This document shows positions 32,931-46,663 of a stretch of 64,000 nucleotides of DNA, in pieces; position 1 is the stretch's first letter, and every line of letters starts with the position of its first letter. The DNA lies in NCBI GenBank assembly GCA_002803225.1, contig NXFV01000767.1:101929-165928 (forward strand), in the 5' to 3' direction. The notes under the pieces were generated by a model, which saw only the letters and a list, made by a program, of their open reading frames with translations, did not search any database and had not been told where the DNA came from. The DNA comes from Gamarada debralockiae. Taxonomy: Eukaryota; Ascomycota; Leotiomycetes; Helotiales; Hyphodiscaceae. A program made the translations under genes and the position numbers.

Positions 32931-33854
32931 CTATTGCACGATGATATCCTCAACCCGATCCTCCTTGATCTCCACCTTCGCTAACGCAGCTGCAAGCTCC
33001 TCTTGTTGACGCTTCTGCTCCGCCTCGAACAAGTACTGGGCGTACTTCGATCGCTTGTTGTGGATCCCGCACTCCGTCTTTTGCTGTCCCTTCCATCGTC
33101 CAGCGCGCTCGTCTTCGCCTTCCTTCACGGGCTCCGTTGAGTGCCAGTCACCGACGCTCTTGTACCCCTTGTTCAAAAGCTCGTTGTATGGAACATGGTT
33201 CTCGTTGATGTAGTCCTGCACCTGGTTGAAGCTCCAGCTCGCCAACGGGTTGATCTTGATGAGTCCTGCCTCGTCAACTTCGATGATGTCGAGCGACTCT
33301 CGCTTGGCACCTTGAGAGCGACGACGACCAGTGAGGACAGCGGCAACGTTGAGGTCGGAATACGCGCGTTGTGCAGGCTCGACCTTCGCGATCCAGTCGT
33401 ACAAATCGGCATTTGTCTTCCACAACTCCTTGCCGTGTCGAGCCTCGAATTCCGCCGTGGTCGAGACACCTTCGGGCTTGTAGACGTGGAGGTTGACATT
33501 GGGGTAGCGAGCTTTGGCCTTCTCAACGAGGTCGAGGGTTTCTTGGAAGTGGTAGAGAGTGTCGAGGAAGATCACGTCGATGGTTGGTGCGGATGGCGTC
33601 TCCTTTTGCAACTTGGAGAGCATATCAAGGGTGACGAGACCGGAGACTCCAAACGCGGTGGTTTGGTAGAGACTCGGGAAGGTGATTTTGCACCATCTCA
33701 GAATGTCGATGGGTGAGAGGTTGTTGAGAGTCGAGTTAAGAAACTTGAGATGTTCCTTTGCTAGGACGATTTGGGGAAGTGCTTCAGATGACGATGCTCC
33801 AGAAGCATAACCAGACTCGAGAGTCGAGCTGACTGATTCGCGGCGGACGCCCAT
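32931..33854 (-). CDS. MET16: Phosphoadenylyl-sulfate (PAPS) reductase
   Basis: Reduces PAPS to sulfite with thioredoxin, the third step of sulfate assimilation. Single exon, 307 residues, close to the usual fungal length. The P-loop-like region and sulfonucleotide site include TTAFGVSGLVTLDML and VIFLDTLYHFQETL. Substrate-binding Arg residues are in LTGRRRSQGAKRESL, followed by INPLASWSFNQVQDYI and HVPYNELLNKGYKSVGDWHS. The catalytic Cys262 is in KTECGIH near the C-terminus. The enzyme lacks the extra Cys pairs of Fe-S containing APS reductases, which marks it as the PAPS type. The C-terminal 40 residues are charged and probably helical. The symbol is that of the yeast orthologue. ATP sulfurylase, the first enzyme of the pathway, lies 11 kb to the right. 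Confidence 0.95.
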   Translation of the reverse strand: MGVRRESVSSTLESGYASGASSSEALPQIVLAKEHLKFLNSTLNNLSPIDILRWCKITFPSLYQTTAFGVSGLVTLDMLSKLQKETPSAPTIDVIFLDTLYHFQETLDLVEKAKARYPNVNLHVYKPEGVSTTAEFEARHGKELWKTNADLYDWIAKVEPAQRAYSDLNVAAVLTGRRRSQGAKRESLDIIEVDEAGLIKINPLASWSFNQVQDYINENHVPYNELLNKGYKSVGDWHSTEPVKEGEDERAGRWKGQQKTECGIHNKRSKYAQYLFEAEQKRQQEELAAALAKVEIKEDRVEDIIVQ

Positions 33855-35257
33855 TTTGAAAGTGCGGTCGAGATGTGGGCGGAGATGTTTTGGGAGAGTC
33901 GATTGTGGGAGACTACAAATCGATAATGGGGACGAGAGGTTCGGCTATTATCGAAAACTGGATTCAATCAATGGTGCAATGCCTGACCGATGGCGTGATC
34001 AAGGAGTTCGGACGAAGAAGGTACGCAACCAATCTCCTTGAAATTTAGTCCGGACAATTTAAATACAAAGAAGTCTGTCTTTGAATCAAGGAAAGCACCT
34101 TTGTCGTTTACAGCGAATAGGATGAATGACGTCTCAGTCAAAGAGAACGTAGGTGAGGGCAATGAAATATATGAAGGTGAGGTGGGATGCTAAGACCGTG
34201 TACTATATGCGGAGCAGAGCACCTCTTGAATTACCAATAAGCATGTTTAATCAGCTTGCTCGGACTTAGCTCTTCTTCTATGGCTTTCCTTCCAGCTTAT
34301 TTGCAAATTACATGTGTATCTCCTTTTCCCCTCCCGGTTTCCCGCGTTCGACTTCCTACGAATCCAGCCGACTTCGCCATCGATGATGGTTTTTCTCACA
34401 ACCCTTTGGCATCTTCAATTGCGTGCTTGCCACTAAACGCTTTTGGGAGTAGTGCATTAGAAATGAGGCCCCTTCTCTGCTCCGCCAGGAACCGAGGCCG
34501 TGTGATTGGCTGCCATGGACGGCTTTTGATCAAATGCTGGAAAACGCGGTGACGATGAGGGAGGATTCAGAGATAGAGTGTTGACTGCATGAGGTATCTG
34601 TGCACAAGACGTTGTGCTCCGGAGAATTTTCTTCTGTGAGGTTTTACATGTAACAGCTTGGTGTTACGTTTGAGGCAAAATTTTGGGCTAAATGGTTTTG
34701 CACACTCTGCTGAAGATCCAGATCAGATCCGGAGTTTGAAAGGTAGGCAAGGCTTCCATGAGATAATTCAGCCGAGTTTCTCTCCCGATGTAGCTTGCAA
34801 ATAGCACGCCATGGCACGTGACGAGATTACGTCTTGGTGGGGGTTGTGGCTTCGGAAGAAAGTCGTGGGCTAATACCATGAACCAATCATCAGAATTCGT
34901 GAAGACCTGTATGGGTTATGCAGGTTCAATGAATGCATTATTTTGTGCTGGTGGCAATCAGCCTTGTGGCGAGGCTGAATTGTCTCACTTGTCACTGGAT
35001 GACAGGCAACGGAGATTCTTGACGACTTCAAGATCCTCCAATTCTATCATTGAGATTGAAGGACTTATTGCAGTATCTGAAGGTAACATCCAACTGCATA
35101 ATTCATATTCTGTATTTAGAAATAGGCTGAAGCATGGAATTGAGTGAAGGATGAGTTGCTGAAACTGCCTAAGACTGTCGTACGGAAATATGCCCCATCA
35201 TAGGTCCTTATTATCGTTCAATTATTAAAATAGAAGGCACGAAAGACCGCTATGGTT
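33855..35257. other. intergenic, no gene seen
   Basis: Promoter side of PAPS reductase and 3' side of the decayed oxygenase. A CACGTG core, the type bound by bHLH sulfur regulators in yeast, is at 34814-34819, but it is 960 bp from the start codon and may be chance. Confidence 0.45.
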
Positions 35258-37656
35258 TCATCTTCCCCTTGAAATCATCAACGTAGAAGCAAGGACCACG
35301 TTGACCATGGTGAAATACGAAGTTTGCCGAGAAGGGTCGACCGAGGTTCCAACAACATCTCTCTCTAATCTGCTCGGGATCTTGATAAAGATCGCCGCAT
35401 GACTGTAGTGCCACCCGACCGAAGCATTGTTTGCGTATCTCATATTCACGTAGGCAACTTCCCAGCCTTCCTTGCAGGGCCTGGTCGCCTTGTTCAGCCA
35501 TGTGACGTTTTTGTATTCAGTCATCGGCAAATTCTTTTGGATATCTTACCATAAGGTCAGCTCACACTTATCTCACACTCAATAGAACATCTTCAACTCA
35601 TCTCCACAACTTCCTCCCAACCCTGATCACGGCACTGAGTTTAATCGAGTGGAAGTGCTTGCCAGCTCTCGTCCTCACTCCTCTTCTTTTCTCAAACTCC
35701 TCTCGAGTCAACGACTCTTCCACTTCTCAAGATCCTTGTACTTGTGATCATAGGAATTTTAGTCCCACTCATAGAATGATTGTGTGTACAGGCCATAGCG
35801 GTTTTCGTCATAATCTTCGAGTTCCCTTAAGTCCAAGACGGGACGGACGGATACCTTGAGGCCGAGAGACTTGAAGACGCTGAATAGGGCCGTATCAATG
35901 CCTTTCAGTGCGTAGGGCATAAGCCGTCCGGTGCTGTCATTGCGGGTATAGGCATACTGGTGTGTGCAGTAGAACCCCAGGATGCCGCCTTATATATCGT
36001 TAACGCATGTTAGTAGATATTGGTTAGAAGAACATGCCATCCTTCATGAAACCTGGCTGCAATATCATCTGCCTCGCCCCCTCATACAATGGGGAAAGGG
36101 CTGCACCTGCCGTGGGATAACGTTGAATGACACCTCCGATATGCTCAGTCACATAGAGATTGTAGGTGATAGTAATGCGATGGCCGGTCTTCACTTCAAG
36201 ACTTCGTGTTCGCAGTAGCTGTAGAATGCGACCCATTATAGGGCGTTGGACTCGGTGTTACTCCAGTCAAACAAGATGGAATGACCTTTGTGGCTTACAC
36301 TGAGTTGGCCTCTTATAAGGAGTGTCAGTAAAAGACTACAAATCGTTGGAATTGACAAAGTCAAGATACCTTCATGCAGATGAGGTAAACAAACAACATG
36401 TGATGCGAATTGTGTTGCACCCCGAGGTGTATCAACTTGAGCTAGGAACTTCCCTGCCGGGTCTGAGTAGATCTGCGTTTGGTTAATACCTGCAAATCCT
36501 TACGCTACCAAGAACATACATTGAACTTGTAGAGCTCAGCCAAGGCACCTCGGTATTCTCCCCTCCCCTTCGTATCAGGGGCTTCTGAAGTCCGGCAACA
36601 AAATCTGACTGATTGCATCGACGATGCCATAGTCATGTGGATGAAAATCTGTGGAGAACTGGTTCCGATCTAGTTTCCCAGCTTTGCCATATGTTTCGTC
36701 GAGCACATCTTCTCCACCAAGTCCAAATGTAGCTAGGGCGTAGGCTGCGAGGAGGTCTTCAAGTAATAATTTCTGTCAGAAGCTTCCGGCAAAGGGAACT
36801 GGACCCTTTTGGAAATGTTCTTCCTATCGGGGATGTCCTAGCGAAGAACCGCAGCAGGGGGCTTTCGAAGTCACAGGACGCTCGGCGTTGGGCTGACTGG
36901 CAGTTGTCGAAATTGGAATACATCCTCCACAACAGTACTTTGCTGTCGCTTGACAGCCAGTGATAGCCTCTTTCAACTGGTCCAGAGCTCGCTTTTCGGC
37001 CATCTCTATTAGGGTTCTTACCCTATTGGAATTTTTGAAAGTGTCTCTTTGAAAGACTCATGGCAGCCGCCTTGGAGCGGATTCTGATCGTGCGTGTCTT
37101 GATCAGAACGATCCTGGTCTGTGTCGTCGGGTTCAACAGCTGAGTGCAGAGATGAGATATCTTCGTAGTCAATTTTCTTGAGTCTGTCTTGCTCAGCATC
37201 GAGTTTGGATGAGGAAGCCTCAGCGGCCTCTTCATGTTTCTCCCCCTCGCTATCCTCGCGTTCTCTGGTAACTTCCTGAACATTGTCATCATCAGAGTCA
37301 GCAGAGGAGTAAACATCAGAGTTGTCTTCGTTGTTAATGGTCGGGCTCTTCTTGTATTGTGTTCTTTGGATTCTTCTTCGTCGGAGGACCATTGGCCAGA
37401 TTCGCCTAGGTCTTCGTCATCAGAGTCGGATGATGGATTAGCAGCGGCTTCTTCTTTCTCCCTCTTCGCTCGTTCCTCGCGTTCTATGACAGCAACCTTA
37501 GCAGCTTGAATTCTCTGGTACAGGGAGATCTTTGGCTTCGCAGCTTGCTCTGGCTCGACGGGTCCAGGCGCATTCGCGGTGAAGAAGCCTCAGTCACCTC
37601 TCTACCAGTCAAAGATGGCTTTCCTTTGAGGAACAGATCTTCGTTGGGTCTGACAT
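35258..37656 (-). pseudogene. Decayed 2OG-Fe(II) oxygenase / prolyl 4-hydroxylase-like gene
   Basis: Reading leftwards the remnant shows a basic and acidic low-complexity head, then ALDQLKEAITGC, DLLAAYALATFGLGGEDVLD, FSTDFHPHDYGIVDAISQ, RGALAELYKFN, IYSDPAGKFLAQVDTPRGA and FASHVVCLPHLHEG. Further on come WVAFYSYCEHEV, LEVKTGHRITITYNLYV, GRLMPYALKGIDTALFSVFK, and a tail with ASVGWHYSHAAIFIKIP. These are successive pieces of a fungal 2OG oxygenase. They lie in different frames: shifts before DLLAAY, after SQILLP, and between CEHEV and LEVKTG, plus an in-frame TAA just before WVAFYS. The HxD iron motif reads QVD, so an Fe ligand is lost too. The left and right limits are approximate, and the acidic head may belong to another gene. 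Confidence 0.75.
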
Positions 37657-38383
37657 AATGGAATCTTAAACGTATGTAGAAATTGAAGGTATTTAAAGAT
37701 AACTAGGAGGTTCGTGATGAGGCTAAGGATTCATGATCGGTGATAGCAATCAGGAGATTTTGGAAAAGAGGGACTTCTAAATAGCCCTCTGGCAGAGCCG
37801 TATCTTAGACTTCATCAGGTAGCCAGACCCGCAGTAGCACGAAGTCAACGCGAAAGCACATGATGCGAGTTGTACCACTACGAAGAAAAGGGACTGGCTG
37901 GATGCTGCCTAGATGTAACCTGCAAGATAGTTGATTTCATGTAAGATTATGAATCCTTCACAAGAAATCATCCAAAGTGAGGCTCTATCTGTATCCACAA
38001 GTACCATCTCTATGGCCCCCAAAGTAGGCAATACCGAATGTGGTTGGGACATGCAGGAAGAAAGCTCAGGCGGAGAAGCTCTTCTCCAATTCATGAGCCA
38101 TGCTACAGTAGCGATGCCCAAGGAATTTTTTCACTTGGAGAGCATCAACTGGTGAGATGCTATGATGAATTCGTAGCAATACGTTTGGTGGATGGGAGAC
38201 GTGCAAATGGTTGGAAATTAGAGGGAGGTTTAAAGAAAATAATGATCTGCATAAAGTTGTGCAATTTGTGCAATACCCCTGGATCAGTACGCACTAAAAC
38301 GCTCTTGCAGATTTACCCCTCCACATCCATCACAAACACCTCTGTGCAGTAACGTTCCTCAAAACGCTCTACCTAGACGAATC
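37657..38383. other. intergenic, no gene seen
   Basis: Upstream of phosphoserine phosphatase; no coding signal beyond short frames. Confidence 0.5.
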
Positions 38384-39808
38384 ATGGCGGAGAACATTGC
38401 TCTAGGCAAGTCAGGCAGGCCATCCTTCGGGAGCAACATGCGCAGCCGCTCGTACCTGCAAGAGCACCAACAATACCGACCACCGCAGCAAGACGGTCAC
38501 CAAGGAATTGACAGCATCGTCGAGGGTCTCCAACACGGCAAGGTCGCAGCTCCCAAAGTAATCCGCACCTACAGCGGCGTTCCGTCACCCAAATCACCAC
38601 CCAAGATCATCGACAGCGGTCTCAATCACACACTGTCGCACTCGAACTGCCAGCCTGCACCAGGCATGACCTCAGACCGACTGATCGCAACTCTAATCTA
38701 CAAGACGAAGTCGCCGCGCGCAACAATCACTGAGTATCCGCCAGACCGCTCACCCTCTCCAAACCCCCCTTCAACCTCCTGCGCCATTCCTCCAAATCTC
38801 GCACCCGTCCGAACCCTCTCCCACTTCCCTCTCGAGCCGCCCCCACCAGACCCGGAACCTCTCGACCACCTTTACGGAAGCTACATCTCACCACTATGCC
38901 TGACCTCCTTCCTCCACCTGATCTCCTCTCTTCCTTCCCGCCAGGGCTCGGCAACACTCTCCTCCTCCCACCGCTGTCTCGATAACCCCACTCACCCCTC
39001 CATCGTCGAGCTCACCGTCTCCCCTCCCCCGGACCCAACCTACCTAACACTCGCCGACCTCCGTAAACACGAGCTAATCTACCGTTTCGAGCGCGAATGG
39101 AACGTCGACGTGATCCTCCAATCCGACACCGTCCTCCGCCGCTATCCGCGCCTCGTAGTCTTCGACATGGACTCCACGCTCATCGAACAAGAAGTGATCG
39201 ACCTGATCGCTGCCTCCATCGGCGTCGAAGCCCAAGTCTCTGCAATCACGGCGAGGGCAATGAATGGAGAATTGGATTTCTCCGCGAGTCTGAGGGAGCG
39301 AGCTAGGTTGTTGAAGGGCGTTGACGCGGATATTTTCACGAAGTTGAGGAGTGTGATTACGCCCACGAAGGGAGTACGAGAATTAATTGTCGCATTAAAG
39401 AGAATGGGCGTCAAAACTGCTGTGCTTTCAGGCGGTTTTATACCTTTGACGCAGTGGCTTGCTGATCATTTGGGCATCGACTATGCGTTTGCAAACACGC
39501 TTGCTTCGGACCCTGCAACCAAGAAGTTGACCGGAGAAGTGCTTGGTACGATCGTGAATGCGGAGCGGAAGCGGGAGTTGTTGCTTGAGATTGCGGAGAA
39601 GGAGAAGGTTCCGTTGGAGCAAGTTGTTGCGGTTGGAGATGGAGCGAATGATTTGTTGATGATGGGTGCTGCGGGACTGGGCGTTGCGTTCAATGCGAAG
39701 CCGGTGGTTCAGATGGAAGCGGAGGCTAGGTTGAATGGAGAGAGTTTGTTAGACTTGTTGTACATCTTCGGGTTGACGGCAGAGGAGGTACAGACATTGA
39801 TTCAGTAG
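38384..39808 (+). CDS. SER2: Phosphoserine phosphatase
   Basis: Dephosphorylates O-phosphoserine, the last step of serine synthesis from 3-phosphoglycerate. Single exon, 474 residues. The C-terminal half is a HAD-superfamily SerB domain. Motif I is VVFDMDSTLIEQEV with nucleophile Asp261. It is followed by MNGELDFSASLRERARLLKG (cap), motif II VLSGGF, a motif III lysine (NAERKRELL), and motif IV VVAVGDGANDLLMM. The N-terminal 240 residues are longer than in yeast Ser2; they hold a Pro/Ser-rich disordered head and a region resembling the ACT-like regulatory part (DHLYGSYISPLCLTSFLHL). No targeting signal is apparent, so cytosolic. Symbol follows the yeast orthologue. Serine feeds cysteine synthesis, but clustering with the sulfur genes may be coincidence. 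Confidence 0.94.
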   Translation: MAENIALGKSGRPSFGSNMRSRSYLQEHQQYRPPQQDGHQGIDSIVEGLQHGKVAAPKVIRTYSGVPSPKSPPKIIDSGLNHTLSHSNCQPAPGMTSDRLIATLIYKTKSPRATITEYPPDRSPSPNPPSTSCAIPPNLAPVRTLSHFPLEPPPPDPEPLDHLYGSYISPLCLTSFLHLISSLPSRQGSATLSSSHRCLDNPTHPSIVELTVSPPPDPTYLTLADLRKHELIYRFEREWNVDVILQSDTVLRRYPRLVVFDMDSTLIEQEVIDLIAASIGVEAQVSAITARAMNGELDFSASLRERARLLKGVDADIFTKLRSVITPTKGVRELIVALKRMGVKTAVLSGGFIPLTQWLADHLGIDYAFANTLASDPATKKLTGEVLGTIVNAERKRELLLEIAEKEKVPLEQVVAVGDGANDLLMMGAAGLGVAFNAKPVVQMEAEARLNGESLLDLLYIFGLTAEEVQTLIQ

Positions 39809-40318
39809 AGGAGGCATTGCGTTATATGGTTATGAGTTATGTTATTATGAAGAGGACTGAAAGGGAATAGGCATTCGATATCCTGATTGAGGATGGGGAG
39901 GAGTTCTCTTGGTCCTGATAAGAAGTTTTCATCAGACAAAGTGCTTTTGTGGAAGACTATGGGCAGAGGGGCAGACGCAGTGCTTTCATGAAAGAGTATA
40001 GATCATCAGGTGGCTTACTGAAGCTGCTGACTTGCTTGCTTGTCGAAACTTTAATAGCCTTATTGTATTATTGTAGTCAAACCGATCACACCGTTGCATA
40101 CATATATGGAAATCATAATCCAAAACATCCGATCCATAATCTTGTGATGCAATTCTTGAGCAGACTATCAAATAGCATGCCATAACCATGATACTCATTT
40201 GTGCGCCCCGCATATCCTATCCTGTCCTGCCCAGCTACCTAGTAGGCAATACAAGCGCCTATCACTCAAATATATCTATAATGCAGCTTAGCGAATACCA
40301 ATCGACTTTTCACACATC
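39809..40318. other. convergent intergenic region
   Basis: 3' flanks of phosphoserine phosphatase (+) and the 750-residue protein gene (-). Nothing else seen. Confidence 0.55.
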
Positions 40319-42809
40319 TCAAGCGCCTTCTGTAACCTCCTTAACTTCTTCCACCTTTTCTTCACTCATTGCCTCTGTGATTGTCGCCTCTGCTTCAGGC
40401 TCGGTAGGTTTTGCAGGCTCAACAGGCTTTTCAGGCTCAGCAGGGTTTCCAGGCTCGGCTTGCTCTTGAACAACTTCAGATAATGGCTCTGCGGCAGGCG
40501 CGGCTTGCGGATCATTCAACTGCTTTTCCAAACCGCTCAAAAGATCTGTGAAATCTTCGTCGTCCTCAACGGGTTGCTCTGCTACCTTGTCTGGTAACGA
40601 CTGTTCAACTGGAGCGGGAATGCTCATTTCCTCTGGCTGTTGCTCCGCTACTTCAGAAAGCTGAAGCTCGCTGACAGGGACATCTGGTTCCTGTGTTTGA
40701 AAGATCGGTTCTGCTGGAGGAACTGGCTCTGTTGATATTTCAGGTGCTATCGTGAGCGGATCTTGTGGAGCACCAATATTTGCATTATTCGTGTTTTCGA
40801 TCATATCAAGCAACATTTCTCCCTCTTCCTCTTCTTCCTGTCGTGTTTCGATAGCGGAATTGATCTCAGCCATCGCAGGCTCCGGTGGAGGTGGTGGAAG
40901 AGTTGGAGGTGCTGCTTCTTCGGCCTGTTGTTGTATAACTTCATCCAAAACGGTAGGCTCTGCTGTATCTGGCATATTGCCAGGTTCCGGAAGAGGCGCG
41001 GATTCTGAAAAGGGAGCCTGTGCCGTATCAGGCGATTTGATAGGAGAAGTGAGGTTGGATTGTGTCAGAGCCACATTCTTCAATGGACTCCCTGACTTTC
41101 CTTCTATTATTTCAAGTTTTGGTAGAGGAGGACCAGGAAGATCGGTCATGTCAGTATCCGCAAAGCCGAAGTTCGGAATCTCTCTCATGTGCGGTAGATC
41201 ACTGACTATAGGAGAGAACGGCCGTGGGGTTTTCGATGGCGAGTCTTGAGCACTGACAGATCCCTCATCATCATCTCCTTCGTCGCCTTCTTCGCCATCT
41301 TCACCTCCGTCATCATCTGAGGCAGCTATGGATCCCTCGGCCATTTCCGTATCTTCGCTGGTTGTAGGGGCTGCACTGCCGTTCTCAGTCCCATTCTCTA
41401 TCTTTACAGCCTGTCATAAGTCAGTAGATTTCTTGGCTATAACGCACTGAGAGACGTACGTCAGGCCCAGCAGCTCCCGCGGCTGCTTCCACAGTCTGAG
41501 TAACCCCATTAGCCTGTTCCATGTCAGGCACGCTAGTAGGAGCAACTGGTTTCTTCTTTCTGCCTCTCCCAGGGCCCTTGAGCTTCTTGCTCTTCGGTGG
41601 TGCGCCTTTGCGTTTTGGTGGTGGGGGATGAGCAAACCCGTCCACCGAAGCAGGATCTGGAAGAACAGTCTGTGCTATAACTTCTCCTTCGACCTGCTGT
41701 CCTTTCGCAACTATGACATCCTGGACATACTCATTTCCAGCTGCATCTGTGCGTCGAACTGTTGTCTTAGTCAAAGTTGGTCCGGTGGTAGTCGCTTTTG
41801 AAGCTATGGTAATCAACCCCTTCCTACGCTTGGCCAAGTATTCAATATCAGGCCCTTCCATATGACGAGGTATTTGTTTCCATGCTTTTGCGGTGAAGCC
41901 TTTATCTCTGGGATCATCATCCTTCTTCTCTGGCTTGTCTCCGAGTATTACTTCAGGGTCTGCTTCTTCTTCCTCAACTGGGGGAGGACGCTTGTATATT
42001 CTTCCCGATCGAGCAGCGCGGAGAAGATCTTGGCTATGTTGTGGTAGGAGGTGAGAATCCTTGGGCATTCCATGCGGCAGTTCAACAGCCCAAATATCGT
42101 TTTGTGATGTGGTATTTTCTTGAGTAGGAGGTGGTGCAACGGTCACAAAATCGCGGCGCCAATGCCTGACAGGCAAGCCTTCAAAAACGTCATGATCAAC
42201 ATATCCAGTCCGGTTCTGCCGCCTGTTGGAGTTTCGATACTACCGAGAGAAACGTTAGCAAATGTATCTAACATAGCCTTCAGAAGATCCAGACGTCGCA
42301 ATCTCCATTTCTCGACATTGGTAACTTACGCCGGGGGCCATGACTACGGGGTTCTTTTTATCATCCGGGTCAAGTTCGATATGCTCCGGATTCGCCCAAA
42401 AACCCTCGTTTTGAGTTGGAGCAGCGTTTCGTAGCTCTTCTGATCCGACGTCGACACGGGGTTTGCGCTTCGCGTTCTGATTACTTGTTCGAATGGGAAG
42501 TATACTGTGTCGTAAACGTCGAGGATTCGTAGTCGTTCGTCCGAAAGCTTCAAAGTTATTGTATGCAGCTTCTTGGGGTTGTCACCGGCGACGATTCCTG
42601 GTTGTGAGCTCATGTTAGCGACTTGCGCCATGGATGTAAAGATTGCTTAGTTGGGGTGGGAGAAACATACCTTGTAATCTACCTTTTGCGCGCAAGGAGT
42701 GTGAGTCTGCGACAAGGTAGGTGCGGATTGGATGTGTCAAGGGAAGGCGCGAGGGAGTGAGTCGCGTTGCTGTGAAGCATGCGGTTGAGGTAATCGCGAC
42801 GTTCAGCAT
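40319..42809 (-). CDS. Conserved ascomycete protein of unknown function, 750 residues
   Basis: Exons 42809-42671, 42571-42330, 42239-41460 and 41410-40319. The proposed N-terminus (MLNVAITSTACFTATRLTPS) is Arg/Thr/Ser-rich without acids, like a mitochondrial presequence. The second exon gives NEGFWANPEHIELDPDDKKN and the third a well-ordered block: GLPVRHWRRDFVTVAPPP, LLPQHSQDLLRAARSGRIYK, AKAWKQIPRHMEGPDIEYLA, KRRKGLITI, and TTVRRTDAAGNEYVQDVIV. A Lys/Pro-rich segment (GPGRGRKKKP) precedes a final exon of 363 residues that is very acidic and Pro/Glu-rich. The acceptor of exon 2 (before 42571 or 42568) is uncertain; upstream acceptors run into TGA. In-frame upstream ATGs exist. I do not know a function: the C-terminal composition suggests disorder and perhaps a nuclear role, which conflicts with the presequence-like start. 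Confidence 0.75.
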
Positions 42810-43209
42810 ACGAAGTGGACCCCTGGATTTTTGTGTCACGTGGTAAGATATCGGATCCATCAACTTTTTGATTTGGGCTCTCGATGCCTGCATAAAAAGT
42901 CCCCTCTAACTGCTATCTTGACGCATCAGATTCCGCTTACCTCTGCTTCCACAGAGTCTGCTGTATATCACTGGATTGTGGCCGGTTAAGCGGTAGAATG
43001 CCTGAGGTAATGAAGCTGCGGATGCATGAGAAATATCTCTTCATTGAGGGGTGATTCCCATAGATATCTGATACAGACTTGGCTCATACCAACTGAGCTC
43101 TTGTGTGTACATGTATAATACAAGTGGCGCATGTCGTCTCCTGTCTCCTAAGCCCGTTCCCTTCACAATAAATTCATAGGCCATGGCCATCCCCTATCAC
43201 CGATTCTCT
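42810..43209. other. intergenic, no gene seen
   Basis: Short spacer between two minus-strand genes, the 750-residue protein and ISD11. Confidence 0.5.
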
Positions 43210-43902
43210 TCAATCCCATCTGTAAAATGTCAGCAAAAGGAAGTCTAGAGCTTTAAGGTTCGACGAGAGGAATGGTACTCACCCAGTGTCCTTTTGCCTC
43301 ACTATATCATTTCTCCGGCCGCTTTGTTTGCCCTGCAATAGAGATCAGCTATTTCCAAATTCCAGCCAAAATCAAGGATCAACGTACAGACTTCCCACCC
43401 TCAACCACTAATCGATCTATTTGATAGAACTGGCTGACGACCGTTTGCCTCTGTAGGGTAATATTGTCAGCAAGACCATCCACACAACGTATGTCACCTC
43501 GACTCCAATTACACTGTATATCTGCCTGCGCCTTCCTCAAGAAACATAGTCGAGCCCAAACAATTTCTTGACGCACCTTCAATACTTGTAATTCCTTCAA
43601 CCCCTTCTGCATTAACTCCTGGATCTCTCTCTCGTCTTTCACATCCTTGTGTTCCCTGAACGAATCCCGCGTCCTCCGTTTCGCATATTCTCTGAAGTTG
43701 TATGCCGAAAATTGTTTGCTTTGTCTTAATAATTGCCGATACTGTCAATCGTTAGCTTGGGCCTTTCAAAATATCACCACGTTGACGTCGCAGAGCTCGA
43801 TAGGAGTAGCAAGAAGACTTGGCAGATGCTATTTGCGTTTGCACTTACCAGTGATCTTGCCTGAAATGCGGTATCACCCTTTGCACCTTGAACAATTGAC
43901 AT
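43210..43902 (-). CDS. ISD11: ISD11 / LYRM4, cysteine desulfurase accessory subunit
   Basis: Mitochondrial matrix LYR-motif protein that stabilises the cysteine desulfurase Nfs1 for Fe-S cluster assembly. Five exons (43902-43849, 43741-43577, 43450-43388, 43332-43283, 43219-43210) give 113 residues. The sequence opens [18 protein letters not shown] and continues [20 protein letters not shown], so the LYR tripeptide is split by the first intron. [19 protein letters not shown], then [20 protein letters not shown] and [15 protein letters not shown] are the conserved Isd11 helices. The last exon is only 10 bp and supplies the end of KDTGWD. Four introns in such a short gene, two of them over 100 bp, is notable. 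No classical presequence, as in other Isd11 proteins. Confidence 0.93.
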
Positions 43903-44635
43903 ATTCGCTGGTTGTGGGGGATATGAGTGGAGTGTGATTCTTCTTGAATCAAAAAGTTGAAAGCTTCCTAATGCCCGTAGATATGGCGAATGCCGTCTCG
44001 GTGAATTTTAACTCCGCGATTTGGTAATCTGATAAAATAAGATAAGATAAGATCCTCTTGAAATATTCTTCCCGCCTTCCATGACAGCAAGAAGCACAAA
44101 AACTGTGGGTAATCCTATAATTGGTCCATATATCATTCTACAGTACGGCCTGGAGTGTTGATTCTATTTAAAAGGTATGGGGCAGGATCTACAGGAGGCT
44201 CTTCTCTTTGAACGTTTGAAATTGGCTGTCCTGAATCCGCGTCCGCAGCCACGTAACCAAGACCCCTGGCTCTCCATTCTAAATCTGCCATATCCATTAT
44301 TCGTCCTAACTCGAATCAACAACTCAGCCTCTTCGCTCACAGTCAGAGTGCCAGGTTACGAATCCGTTGTTTCTGTGAAGCCTCTGCAGCCGCAGCATGC
44401 AAGGGGTAGGTTGGAGCTCGCTGTCTGACGATCTGACCGAGCACGTCATTGCACGCCTCCTTGGTGAGGAATTCGGCTCGGGCTATCGGAGCACTTATTA
44501 GGGAAGAAAAGTGCCAGATTAAAAAAAAATTAAATCTCAGTGTCCCAACTTGTTTTCTTTTCTCATAAAGTACCCAATTGACTTCCTACCTTTTTTTTGC
44601 TTCTTTTTCGTTCGTCAAACCTTCAGCTCATCAAA
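43903..44635. other. divergent promoter region of ISD11 and ATP sulfurylase
   Basis: Shared upstream region of two divergent genes. An A-tract at 44521-44529 and a T-rich leader (44590-44600) precede the ATP sulfurylase start. No confident sulfur-regulator site was identified. Confidence 0.5.

Positions 44636-46663
<2,028 letters not shown>

Noticed and set aside
42344..42631. Minus-strand frame giving ITLKLSDERLRILDVYD-type sequence within exon 2 of the 750-residue protein
   Set aside because: The overlapping frame with NEGFWANPEHIELDPDD continues through a good splice into the conserved third exon, while this frame ends at a stop without a partner.
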